Position numbers and translations under genes: made by a program
Assembly: GCA_020544565.1 (NCBI GenBank)
Contig: CP078014.1
Span: 440,574-504,573, forward strand
DNA length: 64,000 nt
Direction: 5' to 3'
DNA from: Bradyrhizobiaceae bacterium
GTDB lineage: Bacteria > Pseudomonadota > Alphaproteobacteria > Rhizobiales > Xanthobacteraceae
Part shown: positions 28,449 through 39,416 of the stretch, piece after piece
Layout: each line of letters opens with the position of its first letter
Position numbering within the stretch: the first letter of the stretch is position 1
Notes under the pieces: generated by a model
What the model saw: the letters and a program-made list of their open reading frames with translations, nothing else
Told to the model about the DNA's origin: nothing
The model's database searches: none

Positions 28449-28814
28449 TTAAGCCGTATGGTCCTTGTAGGCGGCTTCATCCATCAGGCCGTCGAGCTGG
28501 CTGCGGTCGGCGATCCTGAGCTTGAAGAACCACGCCGCCTTGCCGGGATCGGAATTGACCAGCGACGGATCGGCGGCGAGCGCGTCGTTCACCGCGACCA
28601 CCTCGCCGGCAACCGGCGCGTAGACATCGGAGGCCGCCTTGACGCTTTCCACCACGGCGGCGGCTTCTTCCTTCGCCAGCGTGCGGCCCACTTGCGGCAG
28701 TTCGACGAACACCACGTCGCCGAGCTGGGTCTGCGCATAGTCGGTGATGCCGATGGTGACGACATCGCCGTCGATCTGGAGCCATTCGTGATCGGGCGTG
28801 TAGAGCGTGGTCAT
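28449..28814 (-). CDS. gcvH: Glycine cleavage system H protein
   Basis: Lipoyl carrier of the glycine cleavage system, 121 residues, the usual length. The lipoylated lysine is in the motif [19 protein letters not shown] (about residues 60-78). It shuttles the aminomethyl group from GcvP to GcvT and is reoxidised by lipoamide dehydrogenase. It starts 22 bp downstream of the gcvT stop, so it is co-transcribed and under the same glycine riboswitch. Confidence 0.97.
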   Translation of the reverse strand: MTTLYTPDHEWLQIDGDVVTIGITDYAQTQLGDVVFVELPQVGRTLAKEEAAAVVESVKAASDVYAPVAGEVVAVNDALAADPSLVNSDPGKAAWFFKLRIADRSQLDGLMDEAAYKDHTA

Positions 28815-28836
28815 GCGATTCCTCGGCGGTTGCGGA

Positions 28837-30024
28837 TTAGCGTTTGTAGCCAGTGGTTACGAAGGGCATCGGGACGACGCGCAGCGGCAGGCGCTGGCCT
28901 CGCACGTCGGCAAACACGCGGGTGCCGTCGGCGGCGAGGGGCACCGGCAGATAGCCCATGGCCACCGGGGCGTTGGGCGTCGGGCCGAAGGTGCCCGAGG
29001 TCACCGTGCCGATCTTCTCCGCCGAAGTGTCGTCGGCGTAGAGCGCTGCGCCCTCGCGCACCGGCGCGCGACCTTCGGCGCGCAGGCCGACGCGGCGGCG
29101 CGACGCCCCGGTCTCGAACTGTGGCAGAATCACATCCGCGCCGGGGAAGCCGCCCGCCCGCGCACCGCCGTTGCGGCGGGTTTTCTGCACCGACCATTCC
29201 AGCGCGCCCTCCACCGGCGTGGTGGCGGTGTCGATGTCGTGGCCATAGAGACAAAGCCCGGCTTCCAGCCGCAGGCTGTCGCGCGCGCCGAGCCCGATCG
29301 GCAGCACGGCGGGATCGGCCATTAGCACGGTCGCGAGGCGTTCGGCGTCCTGCGCGGGCACGGAGATCTCGAAACCGTCCTCGCCGGTATAACCGGAGCG
29401 CGAGACGAAACAGTCGCTGTCCAGCACGCGATGCGGCCCGGCGTCCATGAAGCGCATGGCGCTCACGGTCGGCGCGTGTTTCGCCAGCACCTCGGCGGCT
29501 TTCGGTCCCTGCAGCGCCAGCAGAGCGCGGTCGGTCAGCGGCACGATGGCGCAGATATCGGAGAGGTGCGCGCGCAGATGGGCCTCGTCGGCGTCCTTGC
29601 AGGCGGCATTGACCACCAGGAACAGGTGGTCGCCGGCATGGGTCACCATCAGGTCGTCGCGGATGCCGCCGGCCTCATTGGTGAACAGCGCATAGCGCTG
29701 GCGGCCGGGGGCGAGCCCGACGATGTCCTGCGGCACCAGCCGCTCCAGCGCCCGGGCGGCGTCCTCGACCTTGCCGGATTTGGGCCGCAGCGCGATCTGG
29801 CCCATGTGCGAGACGTCGAACAGGCCGGCGGAAGCGCGGGTGTGCAGATGTTCCTTCAGCACCCCGGCGGTGTACTGCACCGGCATCTCGTAGCCGGCGA
29901 AAGGCACCATCTTGCCGCCGTGCGCCACATGCAGGTCATGCAGCGGGACGCGGCGGAGGGCGGGCCGAGGGGGAGCCTCGGAGGGCGGCGGATGGCGTTC
30001 GGCGGCGTGTTCGGTCGCTGGCAT
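28837..30024 (-). CDS. gcvT: Aminomethyltransferase, T protein
   Basis: Tetrahydrofolate-dependent aminomethyltransferase of the glycine cleavage system, 395 residues. Family marks include [12 protein letters not shown], the catalytic-site region FDVSHMGQ and the [12 protein letters not shown]-type block (here [14 protein letters not shown]). It has an N-terminal extension of about 20 polar, Pro-rich residues before the conserved start. The ATG at 30024 follows CAGGAG with 7-bp spacing and is preferred to an in-frame ATG 54 bp upstream, which would lie inside the riboswitch leader. First gene of the gcvT-H-P unit. Confidence 0.96.
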   Translation of the reverse strand: MPATEHAAERHPPPSEAPPRPALRRVPLHDLHVAHGGKMVPFAGYEMPVQYTAGVLKEHLHTRASAGLFDVSHMGQIALRPKSGKVEDAARALERLVPQDIVGLAPGRQRYALFTNEAGGIRDDLMVTHAGDHLFLVVNAACKDADEAHLRAHLSDICAIVPLTDRALLALQGPKAAEVLAKHAPTVSAMRFMDAGPHRVLDSDCFVSRSGYTGEDGFEISVPAQDAERLATVLMADPAVLPIGLGARDSLRLEAGLCLYGHDIDTATTPVEGALEWSVQKTRRNGGARAGGFPGADVILPQFETGASRRRVGLRAEGRAPVREGAALYADDTSAEKIGTVTSGTFGPTPNAPVAMGYLPVPLAADGTRVFADVRGQRLPLRVVPMPFVTTGYKR

Positions 30025-30078
30025 GGTCGGGCTCCTGACAGATCGGGACCCATTCCCGAACCGCTGTCGAAGCCCCAT

Positions 30079-30245
30079 CTGTCGCTGTGCCTGAGAGTAT
30101 TATCCCGTCGGCGGACGCCGGGCCGGCAGGCCGGCGGCATCTCTTTCCAGATTTCAGTCCGTCGCGCGGTCCTTTTGCCTGAGAGTTTCCGGGGCGGTTG
30201 CTCCTTCGGCGCCGGCCTCCCTCGATCAGGGGCCGGTCTCTCCCG
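30079..30245 (-). ncRNA. Tandem glycine riboswitch
   Basis: Read leftward, two glycine aptamers are in series in the gcvT leader. Aptamer 1 (about 30245-30166) has GGGAGAGAC, CGCCGAAGGAGCAACCGCC and CTCTCAGGCAAAAGGAC. Aptamer 2 (about 30151-30079) has GGAAAGAG, GCCGACGGGATAAT and CTCTCAGGCACAGCGACAG. These are the conserved core elements of the class. Glycine binding would switch on gcvT-H-P. The distance to the gcvT start is 54 bp, and no terminator hairpin with a T run is evident, so control may be translational. Confidence 0.92.
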
Positions 30246-30555
30246 ACGCGACGTCTCGCAATTCCGGGCAGGGAAACACGGCTTTCGCGGCCCTGTCAAC
30301 GCGGCCGCGGGATTATCAACGGGCTTCGGAACGCTCCCGACACGGTTTCCGGAAGCGGCTTGCAAGTCGCTGATCCGCTGACCACTTTCTGGACAGGGCC
30401 GGTCCAATCCGTCTAGAAACGGTGCGCGACAAATTGCACTGCACGCATCAACGGTGTGGTCCGTGATCCGCAGGGGTCCGGACGGAACGGCGGCCGGTTC
30501 GTGTCAGGAAAATGCGTCATCCTTGTAACGGTTATTGAGACGCGATTGGACGAGC
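30246..30555. other. Divergent intergenic region gcvT leader / alaS
   Basis: 310 bp with no supportable gene. It must hold the promoters of the gcv leader (leftward) and alaS (rightward). A fragment of repeat family A (CCGGTTCGTGTCAGGAAAATGCG) is at about 30494-30516. No clear -35/-10 pair was identified. Confidence 0.5.
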
Positions 30556-33234
<2,679 letters not shown>

Positions 33235-33261
33235 CGCGGCACTGCGCGCGACGTTGACATG

Positions 33262-33304
33262 AAAACGGACGGCCGATCCACAGCGGATCGCCGTCCGTTT
33301 TTTT
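33262..33304. terminator. Rho-independent terminator of alaS, probably bidirectional
   Basis: AAAACGGACGG(C)CGATCC pairs with GGATCGCCGTCCGTTTT with a single bulged base and a 5-base loop, then continues in a T run (7 T in total). On the opposite strand the stem is followed by TTTTC, so it can also end the convergent stress-protein transcript. Confidence 0.9.
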
Positions 33305-33335
33305 GTGATCTTTGAACTGAGCGAGAGCGCTCAGC

Positions 33336-34172
33336 TCAGTGCGACATGAACACCGGAATGGTCATGGTCGACAGGATGCCGCGGGTCACGCCGCCCAGCA
33401 CGAATTCGCGCAGGCGCGAGTGGCCGTAGCCGCCCATCACGACCATGTCGGCGGAATTGTCCGCCACATAGGACAGGATCGAGTCGGCGATCTCGATGCC
33501 GCCGGCGGGAACGGTGCGCAGCTCGATCTTGATCTTGTGCCGGGCGAGGTGGTTGGCGATGTCCATGCCGGGGATTTCGCGCTGTCGGCGGCGACGGCCC
33601 TTCTCGTTGGCGAAGATCAGAACTTCGACCACCTTGGCCTTTTTCAGCAGCGGCAGCGCATCGTTGATGGCGCGAGTCGCGGCGGTGCCGCCGTCCCAGC
33701 AGCACACCATGCGGTCGAGCTTCAATCCGGTCCTCTGGATATAGGGCACCACGATCACCGGCCGTCCGGTGTCGAACAGCGCCGCCTCGATCAGCAGGTC
33801 GTTGTTGACCGCGCCGTCCTCCGACTGCCGCAGGATGCTGAGATCGTAGTTCCGCGCCTTGACGGCGAACGCTTCCACCGGACCGAAGTCGGACCGGGTG
33901 ATCAGATGGCCCTCGGCCGGAAGCATGCTGCGTTTCACCGCCGCCTCGAACCGCGCGATCGTGTTGCGGCCAGCCTTCTCGCTTTCCGCGAGCATCTCGT
34001 CGACGATGCTGCTCGGCAGCCCGGGCATCGCATAGTCCGGGATGCTGCTGAGGTCGCCGAAGGCGACGCCGGCCAGATGCGCGTCGAATGCCTCGGCCAC
34101 CGAGACCGCGTAATCGAGCGCCTGATCGTGCGCCTTGTCCTGTTCAAGCTTGACGATGATGTCGGTTATCAC
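33336..34172 (-). CDS. Universal stress protein (tandem Usp domains)
   Basis: Cytoplasmic stress protein of 278 residues with two Usp-like halves. The C-terminal half has the nucleotide-binding motif G2xG9xG(S/T) in MGGYGHSRLREFVLGGVT; the N-terminal half is degenerate. The GTG at 34172 lies 7 bp after a GGAG ribosome site. The frame is open further upstream, but that part is unlike Usp proteins. Usp proteins of this group are often induced by low oxygen, and a FixK-like box lies 58 bp upstream of the start. Confidence 0.85.
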   Translation of the reverse strand: MITDIIVKLEQDKAHDQALDYAVSVAEAFDAHLAGVAFGDLSSIPDYAMPGLPSSIVDEMLAESEKAGRNTIARFEAAVKRSMLPAEGHLITRSDFGPVEAFAVKARNYDLSILRQSEDGAVNNDLLIEAALFDTGRPVIVVPYIQRTGLKLDRMVCCWDGGTAATRAINDALPLLKKAKVVEVLIFANEKGRRRRQREIPGMDIANHLARHKIKIELRTVPAGGIEIADSILSYVADNSADMVVMGGYGHSRLREFVLGGVTRGILSTMTIPVFMSH

Positions 34173-34229
34173 GGGGGATCTCCACGTCTGGATTGCGGGG
34201 CAACACTCGCTCATTCGCCGGATTTGGGA

Positions 34230-34243
34230 ATGACCCACATCAA
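34230..34243 (-). promoter_or_regulatory. FixK/FNR-like box upstream of the universal stress gene
   Basis: On the minus strand TTGA-TGTGGG-TCAT differs by one base from the rhizobial FixK2 consensus TTGA-N6-TCAA. Its distance to the GTG start (58 bp) is compatible with activation from about -41 of a nearby transcription start. Single-mismatch 14-mers are not rare, so this is tentative. Confidence 0.35.
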
Positions 34244-34434
34244 AGGCCGATATCCCGTATCGAGGGTCCGGTCCCGGCATTCTTTCTGAATATATCAGCC
34301 GCGTCATGTACGCAGCCCTCGGTGGCTGCGGCCATGGGTCACGAGGATGTGTCCGCGCCGCGCATCGGGCGGGGACCACAACCGGGGAGGGGCGGCAGCC
34401 GGTTCCAGGCCGTTGGGCGGGTGGATCGGGCGGT

Positions 34435-34464
34435 CAAAAGAAAAGGCGCGGATCGCTCCGCGCC
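34435..34464 (-). terminator. Rho-independent terminator of icd
   Basis: GGCGCGGA-tcgc-TCCGCGCC, a perfect 8-bp GC stem, is followed on the minus strand by TTTTCTTTTG. It begins 26 bp after the icd stop. Confidence 0.85.
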
Positions 34465-34490
34465 CTGGATTCTGCCTGGTGTGGCCGGAC

Positions 34491-35708
34491 TTACGCCGGC
34501 GCCATCGCCTTGGTCAGGTTTTCCGCCACCTTGTCGAGGAAGCCGGTGGTGGAGAGCCAGCGCTGGTCGGCGCCGACCAGGAGCGCGAGGTCCTTGGTCA
34601 TGTAGCCGGCTTCGACGGTGTCGACGCAGACCTTCTCCAGCGTGCTGGCGAACTTCGCCAGTTCGGCGTTGTCGTCGAGCTTGGCGCGGTGGGCGAGGCC
34701 GCGGGTCCAGGCGAAGATCGAGGCGATGGAGTTGGTCGAGGTCTGCTTACCCTTCTGATGCTCGCGATAGTGACGGGTCACGGTACCGTGGGCAGCTTCC
34801 GCCTCCACGGTCTTGCCGTCCGGCGTCATCAGCACCGACGTCATCAGGCCGAGCGAGCCGTAGCCCTGCGCCACCGTATCGGACTGCACGTCGCCGTCGT
34901 AATTCTTGCAGGCCCAGACGTAGCCGCCGGACCACTTCAGCGCGGCGGCGACCATGTCGTCGATCAGGCGGTGCTCGTAGGTCAGGCCCTTGGCCTCGAA
35001 TTCCGTCTTGAACTCGTTGTCGAACACCTCCTGGAAGATGTCCTTGAAGCGGCCGTCATACTGCTTGAGGATGGTGTTCTTGGTCGAGAGATAGACCGGA
35101 TAGCCACGGGCGAGGCCGAGGTTCAGCGAGGCGCGGGCGAAATCGCGGATCGAGTCGTCCAGGTTGAACATGGCGAGGGTGACGCCGGGGCCGGGGGCCT
35201 TGAACACCTCGCGCTCGATCACCTTGCCGTCGTCGCCGACGAATTTCAGGGTGATGGTCCCGGGCGTCGGGAACTTGAAGTCGGTGGCGCGATACTGGTC
35301 GCCGAAGGCATGGCGGCCGATGATGATCGGTTTGGTCCAGCCGGGCACGAGGCGCGGCACGTTCTTGCAGATGATCGGCTCGCGGAACACGACGCCGCCG
35401 AGAATGTTGCGGATGGTGCCGTTCGGCGACTTCCACATCTCCTTGAGGCCGAATTCCTTCACGCGGGCTTCGTCCGGCGTGATGGTGGCGCATTTGATGC
35501 CGACGCCGTGCTTCTTGATGGCGTTGGCGGCGTCGATGGTGACCTGGTCGTTGGTCTTGTCGCGGTGCTCCATCCCGAGGTCGTAGTACTCAAGGTTGAT
35601 ATCCAGGAAGGGATAAATCAGCTTGTCCTTGATGTACTGCCAGATGATCCGGGTCATCTCGTCGCCATCGAGTTCGACGACGGGGTTGGTCACCTTGATC
35701 TTAGCCAT
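34491..35708 (-). CDS. icd: NADP-dependent isocitrate dehydrogenase
   Basis: TCA-cycle enzyme that oxidises isocitrate to 2-oxoglutarate with NADP, 405 residues. This is the homodimeric eukaryote-like type usual in alphaproteobacteria, not the E. coli type. Marks are [18 protein letters not shown] at the N-terminus, [13 protein letters not shown] for isocitrate binding, and [15 protein letters not shown] for the NADP site. The ATG at 35708 gives the conserved MAKIKV start; upstream in-frame sequence is not conserved. Ends 26 bp before a strong terminator. Confidence 0.96.
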   Translation of the reverse strand: MAKIKVTNPVVELDGDEMTRIIWQYIKDKLIYPFLDINLEYYDLGMEHRDKTNDQVTIDAANAIKKHGVGIKCATITPDEARVKEFGLKEMWKSPNGTIRNILGGVVFREPIICKNVPRLVPGWTKPIIIGRHAFGDQYRATDFKFPTPGTITLKFVGDDGKVIEREVFKAPGPGVTLAMFNLDDSIRDFARASLNLGLARGYPVYLSTKNTILKQYDGRFKDIFQEVFDNEFKTEFEAKGLTYEHRLIDDMVAAALKWSGGYVWACKNYDGDVQSDTVAQGYGSLGLMTSVLMTPDGKTVEAEAAHGTVTRHYREHQKGKQTSTNSIASIFAWTRGLAHRAKLDDNAELAKFASTLEKVCVDTVEAGYMTKDLALLVGADQRWLSTTGFLDKVAENLTKAMAPA

Positions 35709-35991
35709 GGGAAATCGGGCCCTTCCTGCGGGAGATGTGGCGGGGAAAGATTGGATCGCTGCGCTATAGCACCGCGCCGGGGGCGACGAAAGCCAGCCCA
35801 AAGCATCATGGCAGCCCATTTTTGGCAGCCCGGCGGATACGATATCTTCACCGGTGTCGCCGTTTCATGCCGGGCCGCGAAAGCGCCTGAGGCGAGGGCC
35901 GTCCGGCCGTTCCTCAGCTTCCGCGCGAGAATCAATCGGATTCGGCAAGCTTTTGATTCGCAACGATATTCGCGATTCGCGGCGAGCCCCG

Positions 35992-36075
35992 GTGAATCAC
36001 TCTGTGAACGTCCTGATTCAGCGTCTTCACGATCTGAATCAGTTGGTTCACGGGATGATTCAATGTCTTCGCGCC
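35992..36075. repeat. Four degenerate 21-bp tandem repeats carrying palindromic NTGANTCAN cores
   Basis: Units start at 35992, 36013, 36034 and 36055, exactly 21 bp apart. Their first nine bases are GTGAATCAC, CTGATTCAG, CTGAATCAG and ATGATTCAA, so the centre alternates GAATC / GATTC. A GTGAA or TTCRC half-motif recurs in each 12-base spacer, about one helical turn away. All cores would face the same side of the DNA. Possible protein-binding array or methylation-sensitive switch. Confidence 0.7.
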
Positions 36076-36161
36076 GGCCTCCAAACCGCGGCCGCCGGTC
36101 CGAAATCCTCGCGTCTTGAATCCGCTGTCCGGCCGATGTGGCGCTGCCGTCGAGAAATGTC

Positions 36162-36190
36162 TTGACCTGTCCGGCGGCAACTGCGCTAGG
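36162..36190 (+). promoter_or_regulatory. Candidate promoter of trmJ
   Basis: TTGACC (36162-36167), 17-bp spacer, GCTAGG (36185-36190). The -35 is good, the -10 is weak. The predicted start is about 28 bp upstream of the trmJ ATG. Confidence 0.4.
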
Positions 36191-36224
36191 GCAGGGCCCG
36201 ACACGACAGTTCGAAGCAGAGGCC

Positions 36225-37409
36225 ATGACAGGTTCCGGGACCGACAAGACCAAGACGCGCAGAGACCCCGCCGGACCGGTGGTGGTGCTGGTCGAGCCGC
36301 AGCTTGGCGAGAACATCGGCATGTGTGCGCGCGCCATGGGCAATTTCGGCCTGACGCGGCTGCGCCTCGTCAACCCGCGCGACGGCTGGCCCAACATGGC
36401 CGCGCAGCGCGCCGCCGCCGGGGCCGATCACATCCTCGATCACGTCACGCTGTTCGACACGGTGGAGGCTGCGGTCGCGGACTGCTCGCTGCTGTTCGCC
36501 ACCACGGCGCGGGCGCACGATCAGGCCAAGCCGGTGGTGGGACCGGAGGAGGCCGCCCGCCAGATCGTCGCCGAGGTGGCGACCGGCGGCACCACCGGAA
36601 TCCTGTTCGGGCGCGAGCGCTACGGCCTCGAGAACGACGAGGTGGCGCTGGCCAACCGCATCGTCACCTTTCCGGTCAATCCCGGCTTCGCCTCGCTGAA
36701 CCTTGCCCAGGCGGTGCTGCTGATGGGCTACGAGTGGTTCAAGCTCGCCACCGCCAACACGCTGCCGTTCGCCATGCCGGAGCGCTCCGAGCGCGCCTCC
36801 AGCCACCAGATGCAGGTGTTCTTCGACAACCTCGTCGCCGAACTCGACAAGGTCGAGTTCCTGCGGCCGCCGGAAAAGCGCGATGTCATGCTGGTGAACC
36901 TGCGCAACATCTTCATGCGCATGGAGCCGACCAAGCAGGACATGCACACCCTGCACGGCGTGGTGATGGCCATCGCCGAGGGCCGCAAGGGCCCGGCCAA
37001 GGGCGGGGTGCTGAACGGCGGCGAAGCGGCGCGGCTGCGGGCGCTGCTGGCGGAACATTCCGAGGGCCGCGCGCCGTCCGACAGCGGCACGGTGCGCGGT
37101 CTCGCCCGGCTGCTGCGGCGCAATCCCACCGACGCCGAGCGCGTGCTGTGGGAGGCGCTGCGCAGCGACCGTCGCTTCGCCTCGCATTTCAAGCGGCAGA
37201 CGCCGGTCGGCCGCCACATTCCCGATTTTGTGTCGTTCTCCAAACGCATCGCCATCGAGATCGTGAATGCCGATGAAGGCGAAGCCGTCCTGCGCGAGCG
37301 CGCGGCGCGGCGCGAGTGGCTGGAGGCGCGCGGCTATCGGGTGGTGATGCTGGACGCCGCCGCCATCGAGAGCGATCTGGCGACGGCGCTCGACATCATC
37401 GCGGCATAA
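36225..37409 (+). CDS. trmJ: TrmJ-like RNA 2'-O-methyltransferase fused to a DUF559 domain
   Basis: Protein of 394 residues with two parts. Residues about 15-245 are a SpoU/TrmJ-type SAM-dependent methyltransferase with a trefoil knot (VVVLVEPQLGENIGMCARAM, GILFGRERYGLENDE, FPVNPGFASLNLAQAV), which methylates the ribose of tRNA position 32 in known TrmJ proteins. Residues about 285-394 match DUF559, an endonuclease-like (PD-D/EXK, Vsr-related) domain: LLRRNPTDAERVLWEALR, FKRQTPVGRHIPDFV, EARGYRVVMLDAAAI. The usual ELDG-x-x-H stretch is altered to EIVNADEGE, so nuclease activity may be lost. ATG after AGAGG. Next gene is cyanase, same strand. Confidence 0.88.
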   Translation: MTGSGTDKTKTRRDPAGPVVVLVEPQLGENIGMCARAMGNFGLTRLRLVNPRDGWPNMAAQRAAAGADHILDHVTLFDTVEAAVADCSLLFATTARAHDQAKPVVGPEEAARQIVAEVATGGTTGILFGRERYGLENDEVALANRIVTFPVNPGFASLNLAQAVLLMGYEWFKLATANTLPFAMPERSERASSHQMQVFFDNLVAELDKVEFLRPPEKRDVMLVNLRNIFMRMEPTKQDMHTLHGVVMAIAEGRKGPAKGGVLNGGEAARLRALLAEHSEGRAPSDSGTVRGLARLLRRNPTDAERVLWEALRSDRRFASHFKRQTPVGRHIPDFVSFSKRIAIEIVNADEGEAVLRERAARREWLEARGYRVVMLDAAAIESDLATALDIIAA

Positions 37410-37525
37410 GCGCGCGGCTGCCCGGCGGTGCGATCCATTTGAGCCACCGCAAGGCGGCGCGGCGATTTCCGGGGATCATCGCGGTTTCACACGCCGCGTT
37501 ACGACGGCCCATCAGGAGTTCCGCC

Positions 37526-38008
37526 ATGAAACGATCCGACCTCACCGAAAAGCTGCTCGACATCAAGCGCGAGAAGGGCTGGACCTGGAAACACATCTGC
37601 GAGCGGATCGGCGGTTCCTCGGAAATCCTGATCGTCGGCGCGATCCTCGGCCAGATGAAGCTGACCAAGCCGCAGGCGGCCAATGCCGGCGAATTGTTCG
37701 GGCTGTCGAAGGCTGAGACCGCGATGCTCAACGAGACGCCGATGCGCGGCATGCCGATGCCGCCGGCCGACCCGCTGATCTATCGCTTCTACGAGCTGGT
37801 GATGGTGAACGGGCCGGCGTGGAAGGCGCTGATCGAGGAGGAGTTCGGCGACGGCATCATGTCGGCCATCGACTTCGACATGGTGATGGAGCGCCAGCCG
37901 AACCCGAAGGGCGACCGCGTCCAGATCACCATGTCCGGCAAGTTCCTGCCCTACAAATACTACGGCGCATCCGGCAACGTGCCTGAATACGGCTTCAAGG
38001 AAGGCTAA
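37526..38008 (+). CDS. cynS: Cyanate hydratase (cyanase)
   Basis: Decomposes cyanate with bicarbonate to ammonia and CO2; 160 residues, the normal length, forming decamers. The catalytic Arg and Glu are in DPLIYRFYELV and the catalytic Ser in GDGIMSAIDFDM, all present. The N-terminal helical domain is lambda repressor-like. The ATG follows AGGAG; an open frame continues upstream but is not cyanase. No cynT carbonic anhydrase or transporter is adjacent. Confidence 0.97.
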   Translation: MKRSDLTEKLLDIKREKGWTWKHICERIGGSSEILIVGAILGQMKLTKPQAANAGELFGLSKAETAMLNETPMRGMPMPPADPLIYRFYELVMVNGPAWKALIEEEFGDGIMSAIDFDMVMERQPNPKGDRVQITMSGKFLPYKYYGASGNVPEYGFKEG

Positions 38009-38329
38009 GGCGTTTTCGGGCGAGTGGAAGCGGTTGGCGTGAAGAAAACGCGCCAAAACAAAAACCTCAAGTCATTCACCTTGTCCATGACGCGGTGAAT
38101 GACGTGAGGCGCGGAACGGCTGGCGGCGCGCGCGGCTATCGGTGATGCCCCGCGGCCGCCATCGCGCGCGATCCTGCTCCCGAGTTGGAGCGGCGTGGCC
38201 CGCGCCATAGCCGGCCGCCGCCTTCGCGTCCGCAATATCGATTCTTGTTCTGCGCCGGAACGAAAGCGCGCTAGGAATGGCGCGACCGGAACGGTCTGAC
38301 AAAAAACGAGATAACAGGGAGGCTTGCTC
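38009..38329. repeat. Region between cynS and the HbpS-like gene with a family A repeat and a hairpin
   Basis: 321 bp with no supportable gene. A copy of repeat family A occupies 38009-38064 (CGTTTTCGGGCGAGTGGAAG, then GGCGTGAAGAAAACGCG). It is followed by a 16-bp hairpin with one mismatch (38065-38080 with 38094-38109). On the minus strand the hairpin runs into TTTTTGTTTTGG, like a terminator, although no minus-strand gene lies upstream of it. Confidence 0.6.
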
Positions 38330-38836
38330 ATGCGTTCGCCTGCAATGCGTTTGTTCGGGTTTGCGGCCGTGACGGCTGCCGCAACCGCCGTCGTCGCCCC
38401 CGCTTATGCGCAGGCGCCGGTGGTGGAAAAGAATGTCTCCACGCCGATGGCCATGGCCATCATCCAGGGCACCATGGAGCAATGTGCCAAGGACGGTTAC
38501 AAGGTGTCCGTCACCGTCGTCGACAAGGCGGGCAATGTGTTCGCGCAGGTGCGGGGCGACGGCACCAATCCGCACACCATGGAATTCAGTCGGCTGAAGG
38601 CGTACACCGCGCGCACGCGTAACCAGACTTCGGCCGAATTCATGAAGCTGACCGACAAGCCCGAAAGCGCCTATCTGAAGCAAATTCCGGGCGTGGTCGC
38701 GGTGGCGGGAGCTGTGCCGATCAAGGCCGGCAACGAGACAATCGGGGCGGTCGGCGCTTCGGGCGCGCCGGGCGGCGACAAGGACGAAGCCTGCGTGCGC
38801 GCCGGCCTCGCCAAGGTTCAGGACGCCCTGAAGTAG
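38330..38836 (+). CDS. Secreted GlcG/HbpS-type (DUF336) haem-binding-like protein
   Basis: Protein of 168 residues with a signal peptide (MRSPAMRLFGFAAVTAAA, cleavage after AYAQA near residue 28) and a GlcG/HbpS domain (VSVTVVDKAGNVFAQVRGDG; GVVAVAGAVPIKAGNETIGAVGASG). Relatives bind haem or sense redox stress in the periplasm, but many are uncharacterised. The ATG lies 7 bp after GGGAGG. It appears monocistronic, flanked by repeats on both sides. Confidence 0.85.
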   Translation: MRSPAMRLFGFAAVTAAATAVVAPAYAQAPVVEKNVSTPMAMAIIQGTMEQCAKDGYKVSVTVVDKAGNVFAQVRGDGTNPHTMEFSRLKAYTARTRNQTSAEFMKLTDKPESAYLKQIPGVVAVAGAVPIKAGNETIGAVGASGAPGGDKDEACVRAGLAKVQDALK

Positions 38837-38848
38837 GCGATTTTCAAT

Positions 38849-38996
38849 CGTCATTGCGAGGAGCACCCGGATCGGCGCTTCGCGCCGTCCGGGCACAGGC
38901 TCCGCGACGAAGCAATCCAGCTTTCTGGAAGGGTGGATTGCTTCGCTTCGCCTGTCATCGGGTCGGCGAAGCCGGACCCGTTGGCTCGCAATGACG
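38849..38996. repeat. Dispersed palindromic repeat, family B (copy 1)
   Basis: Bounded by CGTCATTGCGAG (38849-38860) and its inverse CTCGCAATGACG (38985-38996), with GCGACGAAGCAATCC and GGATTGCTTCGCTTCGC inner arms. A second copy is at 62406-62495. This type is common between genes in the Bradyrhizobium group. Confidence 0.85.
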
Positions 38997-39026
38997 GGAA
39001 GATTTTAGTTTGATGCGTAGCGGGTT

Positions 39027-39344
39027 TTACTGTCCGGCCTTGATCTGCGCCGCGGCGACGGCGGCCAGTTCGTCCATCTTGACGCGGATGTCGGCCTCGG
39101 ACACGCCCGTTCCCGCGAGATCCTTGGTGACCTTGCGCAGCACGTCGCCATCGCCCGCCTCCTCGAAATCGGCGGAGACCACCTCCTTGGCATAGGCGGC
39201 GGCGTCATCCCCGGCCTTGCCCAGCTTCTCGGCGGCCCACAGACCCAGCAGCCTGTTGCGGCGGGCTTCCGCCTTGAATTTCTGTTCCTCGTCGAGAGCG
39301 AACTTTTTCTCGAAGCCTTCCTCGCGTTTGTCGAAAGTGGTCAT
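39027..39344 (-). CDS. ATPase inhibitor zeta subunit (DUF1476)
   Basis: Small, highly charged helical protein of 105 residues, the full family length. The start MTTFDKREEGFEKKFALDEE matches the inhibitory N-terminal helix of the Paracoccus zeta subunit, which blocks ATP hydrolysis by the F1 motor. It is divergent from purC. The rest is an alpha-helical bundle (RNRLLGLWAAEKLG, then the C-terminal DELAAVAAAQI). No cysteines or signal peptide. Confidence 0.9.
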   Translation of the reverse strand: MTTFDKREEGFEKKFALDEEQKFKAEARRNRLLGLWAAEKLGKAGDDAAAYAKEVVSADFEEAGDGDVLRKVTKDLAGTGVSEADIRVKMDELAAVAAAQIKAGQ

Positions 39345-39416
39345 ATATCTGTTCCGTAAGCTGAATTCGCCGGGCTGGCGGTGGGTGGGGTGTTGATCTA
39401 GCTACCTTTTCGGACC

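Larger units (their letters stand above)
35709..36224. other. Gene-free region between icd and trmJ with a GANTC site cluster
   Basis: 516 bp between divergent icd and trmJ. Eight GANTC motifs (CcrM methylation sites) fall within 133 bp, starting at 35929, 35939, 35955, 35974, 35994, 36015, 36036 and 36057, and a ninth starts at 36118. In DNA of this composition about one per 300 bp is expected. Weak reading frames of 90-103 codons cross the area on both strands, but no ribosome site or known family supports them. Confidence 0.7.

Noticed and set aside
34311-34330. Hairpin CGCAGCC/GGCTGCG as a small RNA or attenuator
   Set aside because: Only 7 bp with no T run and no supporting context.
38065-38109. 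Minus-strand terminator downstream of an unseen gene
   Set aside because: The hairpin has a T run on the minus strand but no minus-strand gene precedes it; it is more simply part of the repeat-derived sequence after cynS.
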